From assembly GCA_902492505.1 (NCBI GenBank), contig CABULU010000066.1:1-5106 (forward strand): a DNA stretch of 5,106 nt, given 5' to 3'. The stretch is from an uncultured Eubacteriales bacterium. GTDB taxonomy: Bacteria; Bacillota; Clostridia; Oscillospirales; QAKW01. Every line of letters begins with the position of its first letter. Positions within the stretch are counted from its first letter, which is position 1. Shown here piece by piece: positions 1-5,106 of this stretch. A program made the position numbers and the translations under genes. The notes beneath the pieces are model-generated. The model did not search any database and was not told where the DNA came from. It saw only the letters and a program-made list of their open reading frames with translations.

Positions 1-1
1 G

Positions 2-1072
2 CTGGAGCTTACGGGCGACGGTGAGGATATAATAGAGGAATACGAGGATATCCGCGACGAGCTTTACGCATATTTTTACGGCGTATGGGACCATATCAAA
101 AACGGCGGCGACCACGGCGCCCAAAATTACGATTTGGAATGGGTGGGTGCGCTGCCCGGAATGAGAGAGAGCCGCAGACTGAGGGGCGACTACATCCTGA
201 ATGAGCGTGACATACTGAATCATCGCATGTTTGAGGACAGCGTGGCTTACGGAGGATGGGGTATTGACCTGCATGCGCCTCACGGACTTAAGGACCGTGA
301 CCTGCTTCCAAGTCAGGTCTGGACGTTTGACGGTACGTATACTATTCCTTACCGCTGTTACTATTCAAAAAATATAAAAAATCTGTTTATGGCGGGAAGA
401 AAAATCTCCGCCTCAAAACTCGGCATGGCAAGTACTCGCGTTATCGGTACCTGTGCCGTCGGCGGTCAGGCAGTGGGCAGCGCCGCCGCGCTATGCGTGA
501 AAAAGGGCGTTTTGCCGCGTGAGCTGTGCGGCAGTGTCTTTGAGCTTCAGCAGCTTATTTTGAAGGATGACGGCTTTATTCCCGGTGTTAAAAACGAGGA
601 TAAAGGCGACCTTGCAAGATACGCAGAATTTACCGCTTCCTCACATATTGCGGATTTTTTGCCGCAATGCGTTATCAGCGGCGTTTCACGTGAGTTTGGC
701 GCCGGTTATCATTCATGGCGCTGCAAAATGGAAAGTTACGGCGCGTGGATACATGCACGCCTTGCATTTCCGGCTGAGCTTTCGCAGATAAATGTGACCT
801 TTGATTCAAACTTTAACTATTCGGTGCGCGTCACCATGTCGCCCGCGCGCCAAAAGCAGCAGCGCCGCGACGTGCCGCCTGAACTGACGCGGGACTTCGA
901 TATTGTTTTGTACAATGATGAAAAAATTGTCAAAACAGTGCAGGTGCGTAATAATCATCAGCGCTTTTGTCCGTGTTATTTTGAAAAAACGCTGTGCGAC
1001 AGCTTTAAAATAAAAATCCGCGCTACAAACGGCGCGGATACGGTGTGCATATTTGAAATAAGAGCATACTGA
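2..1072 (+). CDS. FAD-dependent oxidoreductase, C-terminal part (5' end outside window)
   Basis: The reading frame is open from base 2 to the TGA at 1070-1072, giving 356 visible residues. The start lies upstream of the window; the TTG at 134 is an internal Leu codon in continuous coding sequence, not a start. The fragment resembles the FAD_oxidored family (xanthan lyase-associated or glucose-inhibited-division-like flavoproteins). It has a 'PGMRESRRLRGDYIL' segment at visible residues 52-66 and a Gly/Ala-rich C-terminal FAD-contact segment, 'NLFMAGRKISASKLGMAS', at about 127-144, followed by 'GTCAVGGQAVGSAAA'. The last roughly 150 residues look like a beta-sandwich with galactose-binding-like (F5/8 type C) character: 'FTASS' near the start, 'WIHARLAFPAELSQINVTFD' in the middle and 'FEIRAY' at the end. 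The N-terminal dinucleotide-binding GxGxxG motif would lie outside the window. Family members often sit in carbohydrate-degradation loci, but nothing here fixes a substrate. The gene converges on the ABC permease gene with 37 bp between stop codons. Confidence 0.85.
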   Translation: MELTGDGEDIIEEYEDIRDELYAYFYGVWDHIKNGGDHGAQNYDLEWVGALPGMRESRRLRGDYILNERDILNHRMFEDSVAYGGWGIDLHAPHGLKDRDLLPSQVWTFDGTYTIPYRCYYSKNIKNLFMAGRKISASKLGMASTRVIGTCAVGGQAVGSAAALCVKKGVLPRELCGSVFELQQLILKDDGFIPGVKNEDKGDLARYAEFTASSHIADFLPQCVISGVSREFGAGYHSWRCKMESYGAWIHARLAFPAELSQINVTFDSNFNYSVRVTMSPARQKQQRRDVPPELTRDFDIVLYNDEKIVKTVQVRNNHQRFCPCYFEKTLCDSFKIKIRATNGADTVCIFEIRAY

Positions 1073-1076
1073 ATAA

Positions 1077-1122
1077 AATCCCTCCGAATTAAATTCCGGA
1101 GGGATTGTTTTATTGTTTTTTT
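1077..1122. terminator. Intrinsic terminator between convergent genes, probably bidirectional
   Basis: AATCCCTCCG (1077-1086) pairs perfectly with CGGAGGGATT (1097-1106) around a 10-nt AT-rich loop. On the + strand the stem is followed by GTTTTATTG and then seven Ts (1116-1122), which ends the oxidoreductase transcript four bases after its stop codon. On the - strand the stem runs into TTTTATT (A-rich bases 1072-1078), so it can also end the ABC exporter transcript, though with a weaker U tract. The + strand T tract lies inside the last codons of the permease gene, where its complement encodes the Lys-Lys-Gln end of the protein. Confidence 0.85.
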
Positions 1123-2372
1123 AGACCCTTGAGTGCGGTTGAAAGCTTTATCGGGTTGCCGTAACGCAGAGTACCCATTCTGTAAAGCGCCGCTCCCAGC
1201 ATTCCCGCGCCGATAACGGAAGCTGTCAGTATTATAAAAGATACGATAATCTCCCATGCTGCAACGCTGCCCATGGCAACGCGCATAAACATGGTGGTGT
1301 ATGAGCTGAACGGCAGGAAAGACAGAACCTTTATTATCATTCCGTCTACGTTTGAGAGTTGGAACAGCGAGAAGAAGTAAATGAGCATTATTATCATTGT
1401 AAGTCCGCTTACGCTCTTGCTCACGTCCTCGGTTTTACTGACAAGCGCACCCATCGCGCCGAAGAGAAATGCGTAAAACAGGTATCCCATCGTTCCGAAC
1501 AGAGCAAATACGATAAGCACGTTTGCAGGTATATCAAGTATAATATCAAGCATTCCGCCCCACTGCTCACGGTTGAACTGGTATGCCGCCAGTATGGTGC
1601 CGAGTATTATCCCGCTCTGCAAAAGCCCCGCGATAGCGCCTGCAATAACCTTGCCGAAAAGCAGGCTGTTGGGCGTTGTGGAGGTGACAAGCACCTCGAT
1701 TGCACGATTGCTCTTTTCCGTTGTGACCGAAACGGCTATCATCTGTCCGTAGAACATAATGAGCATAAATACAATGATTACAAGCGCATAGCAATACCAG
1801 TAGCTCTGTGTTGTATTTTTATTTAAAATATGCTCCGTTACAGTTATCTGCGGTTCATACATTTGTGTTATTTCGTTTAGGTCCAGCCCGTTTGCCGCGC
1901 AGTAGCGTGCACGCGACATCGCTTTCATCGCTTCGTCGAAAATTTCGCTGTTGCTGTCGTACATTGTCTTGTTGAATATGTAATATTCGTATTCCGTCTG
2001 ATTTTTTACCGCAAAGCCTGCGACAGCCGTTTCGTCCTCCAGCATTTTTTCAAGTTCTCCCGTGCTTGAAACCTTTACAAACTGAGCGCCGGAAAAATAC
2101 TCGCTCAGCAGCTGTGTGTCGGTTATATTGCCGGGGTCGTAAAGCGCGTATTTTTTGTCTGAGAGGTATTCGGGCGTCTGTTCTTTTTCTGCCTGCTCCG
2201 TCTCGGATTTACCGGCAAAATCCACGCCGGTAAACGCGGACATATCTATGAATCTCGGCAGACATAAAAGAACCGCGCCGATTATTGCAAGCAGCAGTGT
2301 AAAGGCGACAAAGCCCTTGCTTGATATGTACTCTTTCAGCTCATATTTTAAAATAACAGCAAATTTTCTCAT
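1110..2372 (-). CDS. ABC-2 type transporter permease (NatB/YhaP-like exporter subunit)
   Basis: This 420-residue integral membrane protein has the layout of ABC-2 permeases of the NatB/YhaP type (COG1668-like). The sequence shows one N-terminal membrane segment (about residues 21-41) and a large hydrophilic, probably extracytoplasmic domain (about 42-190) rich in acidic residues and N-x-T/S sites. Five hydrophobic segments follow, at about 193-215, 240-264, 284-308, 322-340 and 373-397. The cytoplasmic 'TTEKSNRAIEVLVTS' motif at 217-231 matches the conserved E-K-x-x-R-x-x-E signature that follows the second segment in this family and is thought to contact the ATPase. The ATG overlaps the stop of the upstream ATPase gene (ATGA at 2369-2372) and is preceded by AGGTGA, which indicates translational coupling. 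Characterised relatives export sodium or other small cationic or toxic compounds, but substrate cannot be read from sequence. The gene ends in a shared terminator. Confidence 0.9.
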   Translation of the reverse strand: MRKFAVILKYELKEYISSKGFVAFTLLLAIIGAVLLCLPRFIDMSAFTGVDFAGKSETEQAEKEQTPEYLSDKKYALYDPGNITDTQLLSEYFSGAQFVKVSSTGELEKMLEDETAVAGFAVKNQTEYEYYIFNKTMYDSNSEIFDEAMKAMSRARYCAANGLDLNEITQMYEPQITVTEHILNKNTTQSYWYCYALVIIVFMLIMFYGQMIAVSVTTEKSNRAIEVLVTSTTPNSLLFGKVIAGAIAGLLQSGIILGTILAAYQFNREQWGGMLDIILDIPANVLIVFALFGTMGYLFYAFLFGAMGALVSKTEDVSKSVSGLTMIIMLIYFFSLFQLSNVDGMIIKVLSFLPFSSYTTMFMRVAMGSVAAWEIIVSFIILTASVIGAGMLGAALYRMGTLRYGNPIKLSTALKGLKKQ

Positions 2373-3286
2373 TCCTCGTCACCTGCCTTGTCTACAAAAA
2401 TATCTCCCAGCGACGGCTCGTATGAGCCGAATTTGTAGATTTCAATGTCGCTGTCGGCAATACGGCGCATGATGTCGTTTGTGCCGACGTCCTGCACTTT
2501 GTTGAGTATAAGCGCTGTTTTTGTCATTCCGCTTACCGTCAGAATGTCTGAAAACTCGGCTTGCAGCTTGCTTTTCAGCTCCGTTGCACCGTAGTTTGAG
2601 GAGCTGAGCATCAGCCTGTTTTGACCGTATTGCCGTTTTATTTCGGACAATTTTCCAGACAGCACGATTTGTCCGTGATGAATTATGGCGATGCTGTCGC
2701 AGAACTCCTCTACGTAGTTCATCTGATGACTGGAAAATATGACTATTTTGCCTATTTCTATAAGCTCATTTACCACGTCCTTTAATACCTGGGAGTTGAC
2801 AGGATCAAGTCCGGAAAACGGTTCGTCCAGTATGACGATTTCCGGGTCGGCTATAAGGGTTGCGGCAAGCTGTACCTTTTGCTGATTGCCCTTTGAAAGT
2901 GTTTCGAGCTTTCTGCCGGCATATTCGGAAATGCCAAGGCGCTCAAGCCATTTTGCGGCGCTTTTGAGCGCGTCCGATTTTTTCATGCCGCGAAGCCTTG
3001 CAAGAAACACCATCTGGTCGGTAACGGTGCGCTTGGGATACAGTCCGCGCTCTTCGGGCAGATATCCTATTTTATGTCTGGCGGCGTGAAACGGCTTGCC
3101 GTCTATCAGGATTTGACCGCTGTTTGCATGGAATACGTCCATGAGTATACGTATAGCCGTTGTTTTTCCGGCGCCGTTTCTGCCCAAAAGCCCAAGCGCC
3201 TGTCCGCTTTCGACCTTGAAGCTGATTCCGTGCAGGACTTCGGTTTCACCGAAGCTTTTGTATATATCTCTTATTTCAAGCTCCAT
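2369..3286 (-). CDS. ABC transporter ATP-binding protein (NatA/YhaQ-like)
   Basis: This 305-residue protein is the cytoplasmic ATPase that would drive the permease encoded downstream. Visible motifs in order are Walker A GRNGAGKTT (35-43), the Q-loop region 'IGYLPEERGLYP' (73-84), the signature LSKGNQQK (130-137), Walker B IVILDEP (150-156) with catalytic Glu155, the D-loop SGLD (158-161) and the H-loop His187. The Q-loop position carries Glu78 instead of Gln, and the signature is LSKGN rather than LSGGQ; both variants are usual in this exporter subfamily. The tail (about 215-305), ending near 'EPSLGDIF' (290-297), fits the C-terminal DUF4162 domain. The ATG at 3286 is preceded by CGGAGGG at 3291-3297 with a 4-nt gap, a strong ribosome binding site. 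It is the first gene of a two-gene operon with its own promoter at 3319-3347. Catalytic residues are intact, so the protein should be active. The transported substrate is unknown. Confidence 0.93.
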   Translation of the reverse strand: MELEIRDIYKSFGETEVLHGISFKVESGQALGLLGRNGAGKTTAIRILMDVFHANSGQILIDGKPFHAARHKIGYLPEERGLYPKRTVTDQMVFLARLRGMKKSDALKSAAKWLERLGISEYAGRKLETLSKGNQQKVQLAATLIADPEIVILDEPFSGLDPVNSQVLKDVVNELIEIGKIVIFSSHQMNYVEEFCDSIAIIHHGQIVLSGKLSEIKRQYGQNRLMLSSSNYGATELKSKLQAEFSDILTVSGMTKTALILNKVQDVGTNDIMRRIADSDIEIYKFGSYEPSLGDIFVDKAGDEE

Positions 3287-3290
3287 GTTT

Positions 3291-3297
3291 CCCTCCG
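3291..3297 (-). promoter_or_regulatory. Ribosome binding site of the ABC ATPase gene
   Basis: Read on the - strand, CGGAGGG lies four bases before the ATG at 3286. It is close to a perfect anti-Shine-Dalgarno match and fixes the start codon. Confidence 0.85.
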
Positions 3298-3318
3298 TTG
3301 TTTAATAAATCTCCTATT

Positions 3319-3347
3319 ATTTTAACTTTTTAGCGCTTTAATGTCAA
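3319..3347 (-). promoter_or_regulatory. Sigma-A-type promoter of the ABC exporter operon
   Basis: On the - strand a perfect TTGACA -35 box (3342-3347) is followed by a 17-bp spacer and a TAAAAT -10 box (3319-3324, five of six consensus bases). Transcription would start near 3312, giving a leader of about 25 nt before the ATG at 3286. The promoter lies wholly in the gap between the repressor gene stop (3374) and the ATPase start. The exporter can therefore be transcribed independently of the repressor gene. Confidence 0.8.
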
Positions 3348-3362
3348 TGGAAAGCCGCTAAA
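3329..3362. repeat. Imperfect inverted repeat around the exporter -35 box; possible operator
   Basis: The left arm TTTAGCGCTTT (3329-3339) and right arm AAAGCCGCTAAA (3351-3362) are inverted copies differing by one extra base, separated by 11 bp. The TTGACA -35 box (3342-3347) lies in the spacer, and the left arm covers part of the -35/-10 spacer. This placement suits a dimeric regulator that controls polymerase access. As RNA it could form a hairpin, but no U tract follows on either strand, so a terminator is unlikely. No matching known operator is recognised. Confidence 0.4.
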
Positions 3363-3373
3363 TGCTTTATGAC

Positions 3374-3820
3374 TTATCTTTCATAATCATTTTGCATTTT
3401 TTCTGTCAGCCGCGCTAAATTTTCCACCGTGCGCTCATCAAGATAGTGCTCAAGCTTTTCCGCCTGCTCGAGCTCCGACTTGCTGCCGTTGAGCATGCAG
3501 AGAAATTTATGGATTGTATCATGCCTGTGTAAAAGGTATTCTCCGGCCTTTTTCCCTTTGTCTGTCAGGGAGAGGTATCCGTATTTCTGAAACGAAACAA
3601 AGCCCATGTCCTTTAAGCTGACCGACATTTTCGAGGCGGACGGAGGGCGCACGTGCAGGCAGGCGGCAAGCTCGCTTATACGAACGACACCTCCGTTTCT
3701 TGAAAGACGGAATATCATTTCAAGGTAGTCTTCCATTGATGCGGTTAGACCGGCTTTGTGCCCCGCGTAACCTTTCATTGTAAAAAAACCTGACTCGGTG
3801 TTTTTTGAGTCGTTATCCAT
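3374..3820 (-). CDS. DtxR/MntR-family metal-dependent transcriptional repressor
   Basis: This 148-residue cytoplasmic repressor should bind DNA as a dimer when loaded with Mn2+ or Fe2+. An N-terminal winged helix-turn-helix runs from about residue 25 to 95, with 'RISELAACLHVRPPSASKM' (47-65) as the HTH and 'LSLTDKGKKAGEYLL' (83-97) as the wing and following helix. All six ligands of Bacillus subtilis MntR (Asp8, Glu11, His77, Glu99, Glu102, His103) have counterparts: Asp31, Glu34, His100, Glu121, Glu124 and His125. The length equals MntR plus a roughly 23-residue N-terminal extension, and there is no SH3-like third domain as in DtxR or IdeR. The ATG at 3820 is chosen because GGGGG (3829-3833) lies 8 nt upstream. 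The internal Met15 lacks a ribosome binding site, and the 'FFTMKGY' extension is recalled as a feature of clostridial relatives. It is divergent from feoA, so iron rather than manganese may be the physiological signal. Autoregulation is inferred from the shared control region. Confidence 0.9.
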   Translation of the reverse strand: MDNDSKNTESGFFTMKGYAGHKAGLTASMEDYLEMIFRLSRNGGVVRISELAACLHVRPPSASKMSVSLKDMGFVSFQKYGYLSLTDKGKKAGEYLLHRHDTIHKFLCMLNGSKSELEQAEKLEHYLDERTVENLARLTEKMQNDYER

Positions 3821-3828
3821 TTAATTTT

Positions 3829-3833
3829 CCCCC
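3829..3833 (-). promoter_or_regulatory. Ribosome binding site deciding the repressor start
   Basis: Read on the - strand, GGGGG followed by AAAATTAA lies 8 nt before the ATG at 3820. The alternative ATG at 3778 (Met15) has only a T tract upstream, so the longer protein is preferred. Confidence 0.65.
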
Positions 3834-3837
3834 GTCT

Positions 3838-3867
3838 GTAACATTTTGAACCCGAATGTAATAGTAT
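3838..3867 (+). promoter_or_regulatory. Weak candidate promoter for feoAB
   Basis: GTAACA (3838-3843) and TAGTAT (3862-3867), separated by 18 bp, each match four of six sigma-A consensus bases. Transcription would start near 3874, inside the half-site cluster at 3872-3898, as expected if a repressor blocks initiation. No better pair was found upstream of feoA, but the match is weak. Confidence 0.3.
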
Positions 3868-3893
3868 AGCGTGAGGAAAAAAAGTTTCCTCAA
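3863..3893 (-). promoter_or_regulatory. Candidate promoter for the DtxR/MntR-like repressor gene
   Basis: On the - strand, TATACT (3863-3868) matches five of six -10 bases. The best -35 candidate is TTGAGG (3888-3893), four of six bases but with a long 19-bp spacer. The -35 region coincides with the AGGAAA/TTTCCT half-sites, and the -10 overlaps that of the proposed feoA promoter on the other strand. This fits shared control and autorepression. Confidence 0.4.
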
Positions 3894-3898
3894 GGAAA
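3872..3898. promoter_or_regulatory. Triple half-site palindrome, candidate DtxR/MntR-family operator
   Basis: TGAGGAAA (3872-3879) and TTTCCTCA (3885-3892) are perfect 8-bp inverted arms with a 5-bp spacer. The right arm then forms a second palindrome with the next half-site: TTTCCT (3885-3890), CA, AGGAAA (3893-3898). The second palindrome resembles, from memory, the MntR box built on TTTGCCTTAAGG. The cluster lies between the divergent repressor and feoA genes, over the expected feoA transcription start and the repressor -35 region. Assignment to the adjacent repressor is inferred from position. Confidence 0.6.
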
Positions 3899-3922
3899 AT
3901 ATATTTTGGGACGGTAATTTAT

Positions 3923-4156
3923 ATGAACGGCAAATTAAGCCTTAATGATATAAAGCCGGGGCAGAAGGCGCGCGTCAAGAGCCTTTTGTCAAACGGCAGT
4001 ATTAGACGCAGACTTTTGGATATCGGACTTATAGAGGACACCGAGGTGGAATGCCTGGGCAGGAGTCCGTCCGGCGACCCGTCGGCATTTCTTATTCGCG
4101 GAGCTGTCATCGCCATTCGTTCCGAGGACTGCTCAAATATTTTATTGCAGGTATAG
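3923..4156 (+). CDS. feoA: Ferrous iron transport protein A (FeoA)
   Basis: FeoA is a small cytoplasmic protein with an SH3-like fold that supports FeoB-mediated Fe2+ uptake. The 77-residue product has the normal length and the family pattern: 'LNDIKPGQKARVKSL' (7-21), 'IRRRLLDIGLIEDTEVECLGRSPSGDP' spread over about 27-53, and 'FLIRGAVIAIRSEDCSNILL' (56-75), where the R-R-L-x-D-x-G-L and G-x-x-I-x-x-R patterns are characteristic. There is one copy and no fusion to FeoB. The ATG at 3923 has only a weak Shine-Dalgarno-like GGGACGG (3908-3914, 8-nt gap), so translation may be modest. It is the first gene of the feoAB operon, 16 bp before feoB and divergent from the DtxR/MntR-like repressor, with a candidate operator just upstream. 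Confidence 0.93.
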   Translation: MNGKLSLNDIKPGQKARVKSLLSNGSIRRRLLDIGLIEDTEVECLGRSPSGDPSAFLIRGAVIAIRSEDCSNILLQV

Positions 4157-4159
4157 CTG

Positions 4160-4167
4160 AAAGGGGA
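4160..4167 (+). promoter_or_regulatory. Ribosome binding site of feoB
   Basis: The purine-rich GAAAGGGGAA stretch lies in the 16-bp gap after the feoA stop, with the GGGG about 7 nt before the ATG at 4173. It supports this ATG as the feoB start and implies a roughly 26-residue leader before the G1 motif. Confidence 0.7.
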
Positions 4168-4172
4168 ACAAT

Positions 4173-5106
4173 ATGGGACTTACAAGTGCCTCTGTCGGAA
4201 TAAAAGCGGTCGATTCCGGACTGGAAATAAAAAAGCAGAGTGAGAGTGACCTTGTCGTTGCCATCGCGGGAAATCCGAATGTCGGAAAAAGCACACTTTT
4301 TAACAATCTTACCGGAATGAATCAGCATACGGGCAACTGGCCGGGAAAGACCGTCGCCAATGCTCAGGGGCATTGTACGGTCATGAACCGCGGCTTTGTC
4401 ATGGTTGATATTCCCGGAACATATTCTCTTATGGCGCATTCGGCTGAGGAGGAGGTCGCACGCAATTTTATCTGCTTCGGCCAACCAGACGCGACTGTCG
4501 TAGTGTGCGATGCGACCTGTCTTGAACGCAATCTCAATCTTGTTTTGCAGACAATAGAAATATCGGGAAAAACGCTTGTCTGTGTCAATCTTCTGGACGA
4601 GGCAAAGCGAAAGAATATCTCGATAGACCTTAAACTGCTGTCAGAGCGTCTGGGCGTGCCGGTTGTCGGCACAATCGCCCGCAAAAAGAAAACGCTCGAC
4701 ATGTTTTTGAAAAGGCTTTGCGAGCTGACAGACGGAAGCATTGAAACAGCCCCGCTGCTTGTCAGATACGATGAGCCTATCGAGCGGGCAATCGCGCTTC
4801 TGGAGCCTGTTTTGCGTGAAAGAGTGGGTGACAGTATAAGTCCGCGCTGGCTGGCCCTTAAGCTTTTGGACTTTGATGACTCGCTTATAAGTGAGATTAA
4901 CAACTACTTTCATACCGACCTCTTAGCTGACCCGCAGATATCGGATACGATAGAGCGCGCGCGGAATATCCTTGAAGAAAACGGCATGGACCGCGCCGGA
5001 TTTAACGACAGCACGGTTGCAAGCGTCGTGCGCACGGCGGAGCAGGTATGCCGCGGTGTAGTTATAAGCAGAAAAAATAAAAGCTATAACAGCACCGACC
5101 GACGCA
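4173..5106 (+). CDS. feoB: Ferrous iron transport protein B (FeoB), N-terminal cytoplasmic part (3' end outside window)
   Basis: The frame is open from the ATG at 4173 to the window edge, giving 311 complete codons of a protein usually 650-800 residues long. FeoB is the inner-membrane Fe2+ transporter with an N-terminal GTP-binding domain. Visible G-protein motifs are G1 GNPNVGKS (33-40), the switch I 'GNWPGKTVAN' (54-63) with Thr60 as the likely G2 residue, G3 DIPGTYSL (79-86), G4 NLLD (139-142), and a G5 region 'GTIARKKKT' (166-174) in which Ile168 occupies the position where Ser is commonly seen. Residues of about 190-300 fit the helical linker (GDI-like) domain between the G domain and the membrane. 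The sequence ends at 'NKSYNSTDRR', where relatives are about to enter the first transmembrane helix, so all pore segments lie beyond the window. It follows feoA in an evident operon. Confidence 0.95.
   Translation, partial: MGLTSASVGIKAVDSGLEIKKQSESDLVVAIAGNPNVGKSTLFNNLTGMNQHTGNWPGKTVANAQGHCTVMNRGFVMVDIPGTYSLMAHSAEEEVARNFICFGQPDATVVVCDATCLERNLNLVLQTIEISGKTLVCVNLLDEAKRKNISIDLKLLSERLGVPVVGTIARKKKTLDMFLKRLCELTDGSIETAPLLVRYDEPIERAIALLEPVLRERVGDSISPRWLALKLLDFDDSLISEINNYFHTDLLADPQISDTIERARNILEENGMDRAGFNDSTVASVVRTAEQVCRGVVISRKNKSYNSTDRR

Noticed and set aside
134..1072. TTG at 134 as the start of a complete 312-residue oxidoreductase
   Set aside because: The same frame is open to base 2 with family-like sequence before 134, and no ribosome binding site precedes the TTG.
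1359..1826. 155-codon + strand open frame
   Set aside because: It lies wholly antisense to the ABC permease gene, is rich in His, Cys and Tyr without domain character, and has no ribosome binding site. It is a shadow of the real gene.
3350..3373. Terminator after the repressor gene (AAAGC/GCTTT hairpin)
   Set aside because: The stem is only 5 bp with an 8-nt loop and lacks a proper U tract.
3872..3892. Inverted repeat as an intrinsic terminator
   Set aside because: Neither strand has a U tract after the AT-rich stem, and it lies between divergent gene starts, so an operator is more likely.
3821..3922. Riboswitch in the feoAB leader
   Set aside because: The whole gap is about 100 bp and also holds divergent promoters. 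No conserved aptamer-like structure or terminator/antiterminator pair was seen.
4107..4484. 125-codon - strand open frame across the feoA-feoB junction
   Set aside because: It is antisense to the end of feoA and the FeoB G1-G3 region and has no recognisable domain.
4364..4903. 179-codon - strand open frame
   Set aside because: It is antisense to the conserved GTPase domain of feoB and is a Ser/Arg-rich low-complexity translation typical of a shadow frame.
1..5106. Mobile element, CRISPR array, toxin-antitoxin or phage genes
   Set aside because: No transposase, integrase, terminal inverted repeats, spaced direct repeats or small paired genes were found, and composition is uniform across the window.

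Overview
The window looks like chromosomal DNA of a mid-GC Firmicute, most likely an anaerobic, possibly gut-associated member of the Clostridia. This is inferred from GGAGG-type ribosome binding sites, compact gene packing, and family types typical of clostridial genomes (a MntR-like regulator with an 'FFTMKGY' N-terminal extension, a feoA-feoB pair, a NatA/NatB-like ABC exporter). No rRNA, tRNA, CRISPR array, insertion sequence, integrase or phage gene was seen. Placement below class level cannot be supported from this sequence.

Layout, left to right. (1) Positions 2-1072 (+): the C-terminal part of an FAD-dependent oxidoreductase whose start lies outside the window. (2) Positions 1077-1122: a GC-rich hairpin with a T tract between two converging genes, probably terminating transcription from both sides. 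(3) Positions 1110-3286 (-): a two-gene ABC exporter operon. The ATPase gene comes first and the permease gene second, overlapping by 4 bp (ATGA). A near-consensus sigma-A-type promoter (TTGACA, 17 bp, TAAAAT) lies upstream in 3319-3347, with its -35 box in the loop of an inverted repeat. (4) Positions 3374-3820 (-): a DtxR/MntR-family metal-dependent repressor with all six MntR metal ligands. (5) Positions 3821-3922: a short divergent control region with three repeated AGGAAA/TTTCCT half-sites. (6) Positions 3923-5106 (+): feoA, then the first 311 codons of feoB, cut by the window end just before the first expected membrane segment.

The right half forms a plausible regulatory unit. The DtxR-family repressor is divergent from the ferrous iron transport genes, and the half-sites in the shared intergenic region are well placed to control both directions. 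The ABC exporter lies downstream of the repressor on the same strand but has its own strong promoter, so co-regulation is possible but unproven. The FAD oxidoreductase appears unrelated to the metal genes.

No new type of system was found. The most useful leads are the candidate operator between the repressor and feoA, the mismatch between a manganese-type metal site and an iron-transport neighbourhood, and the inverted repeat around the exporter's -35 box.
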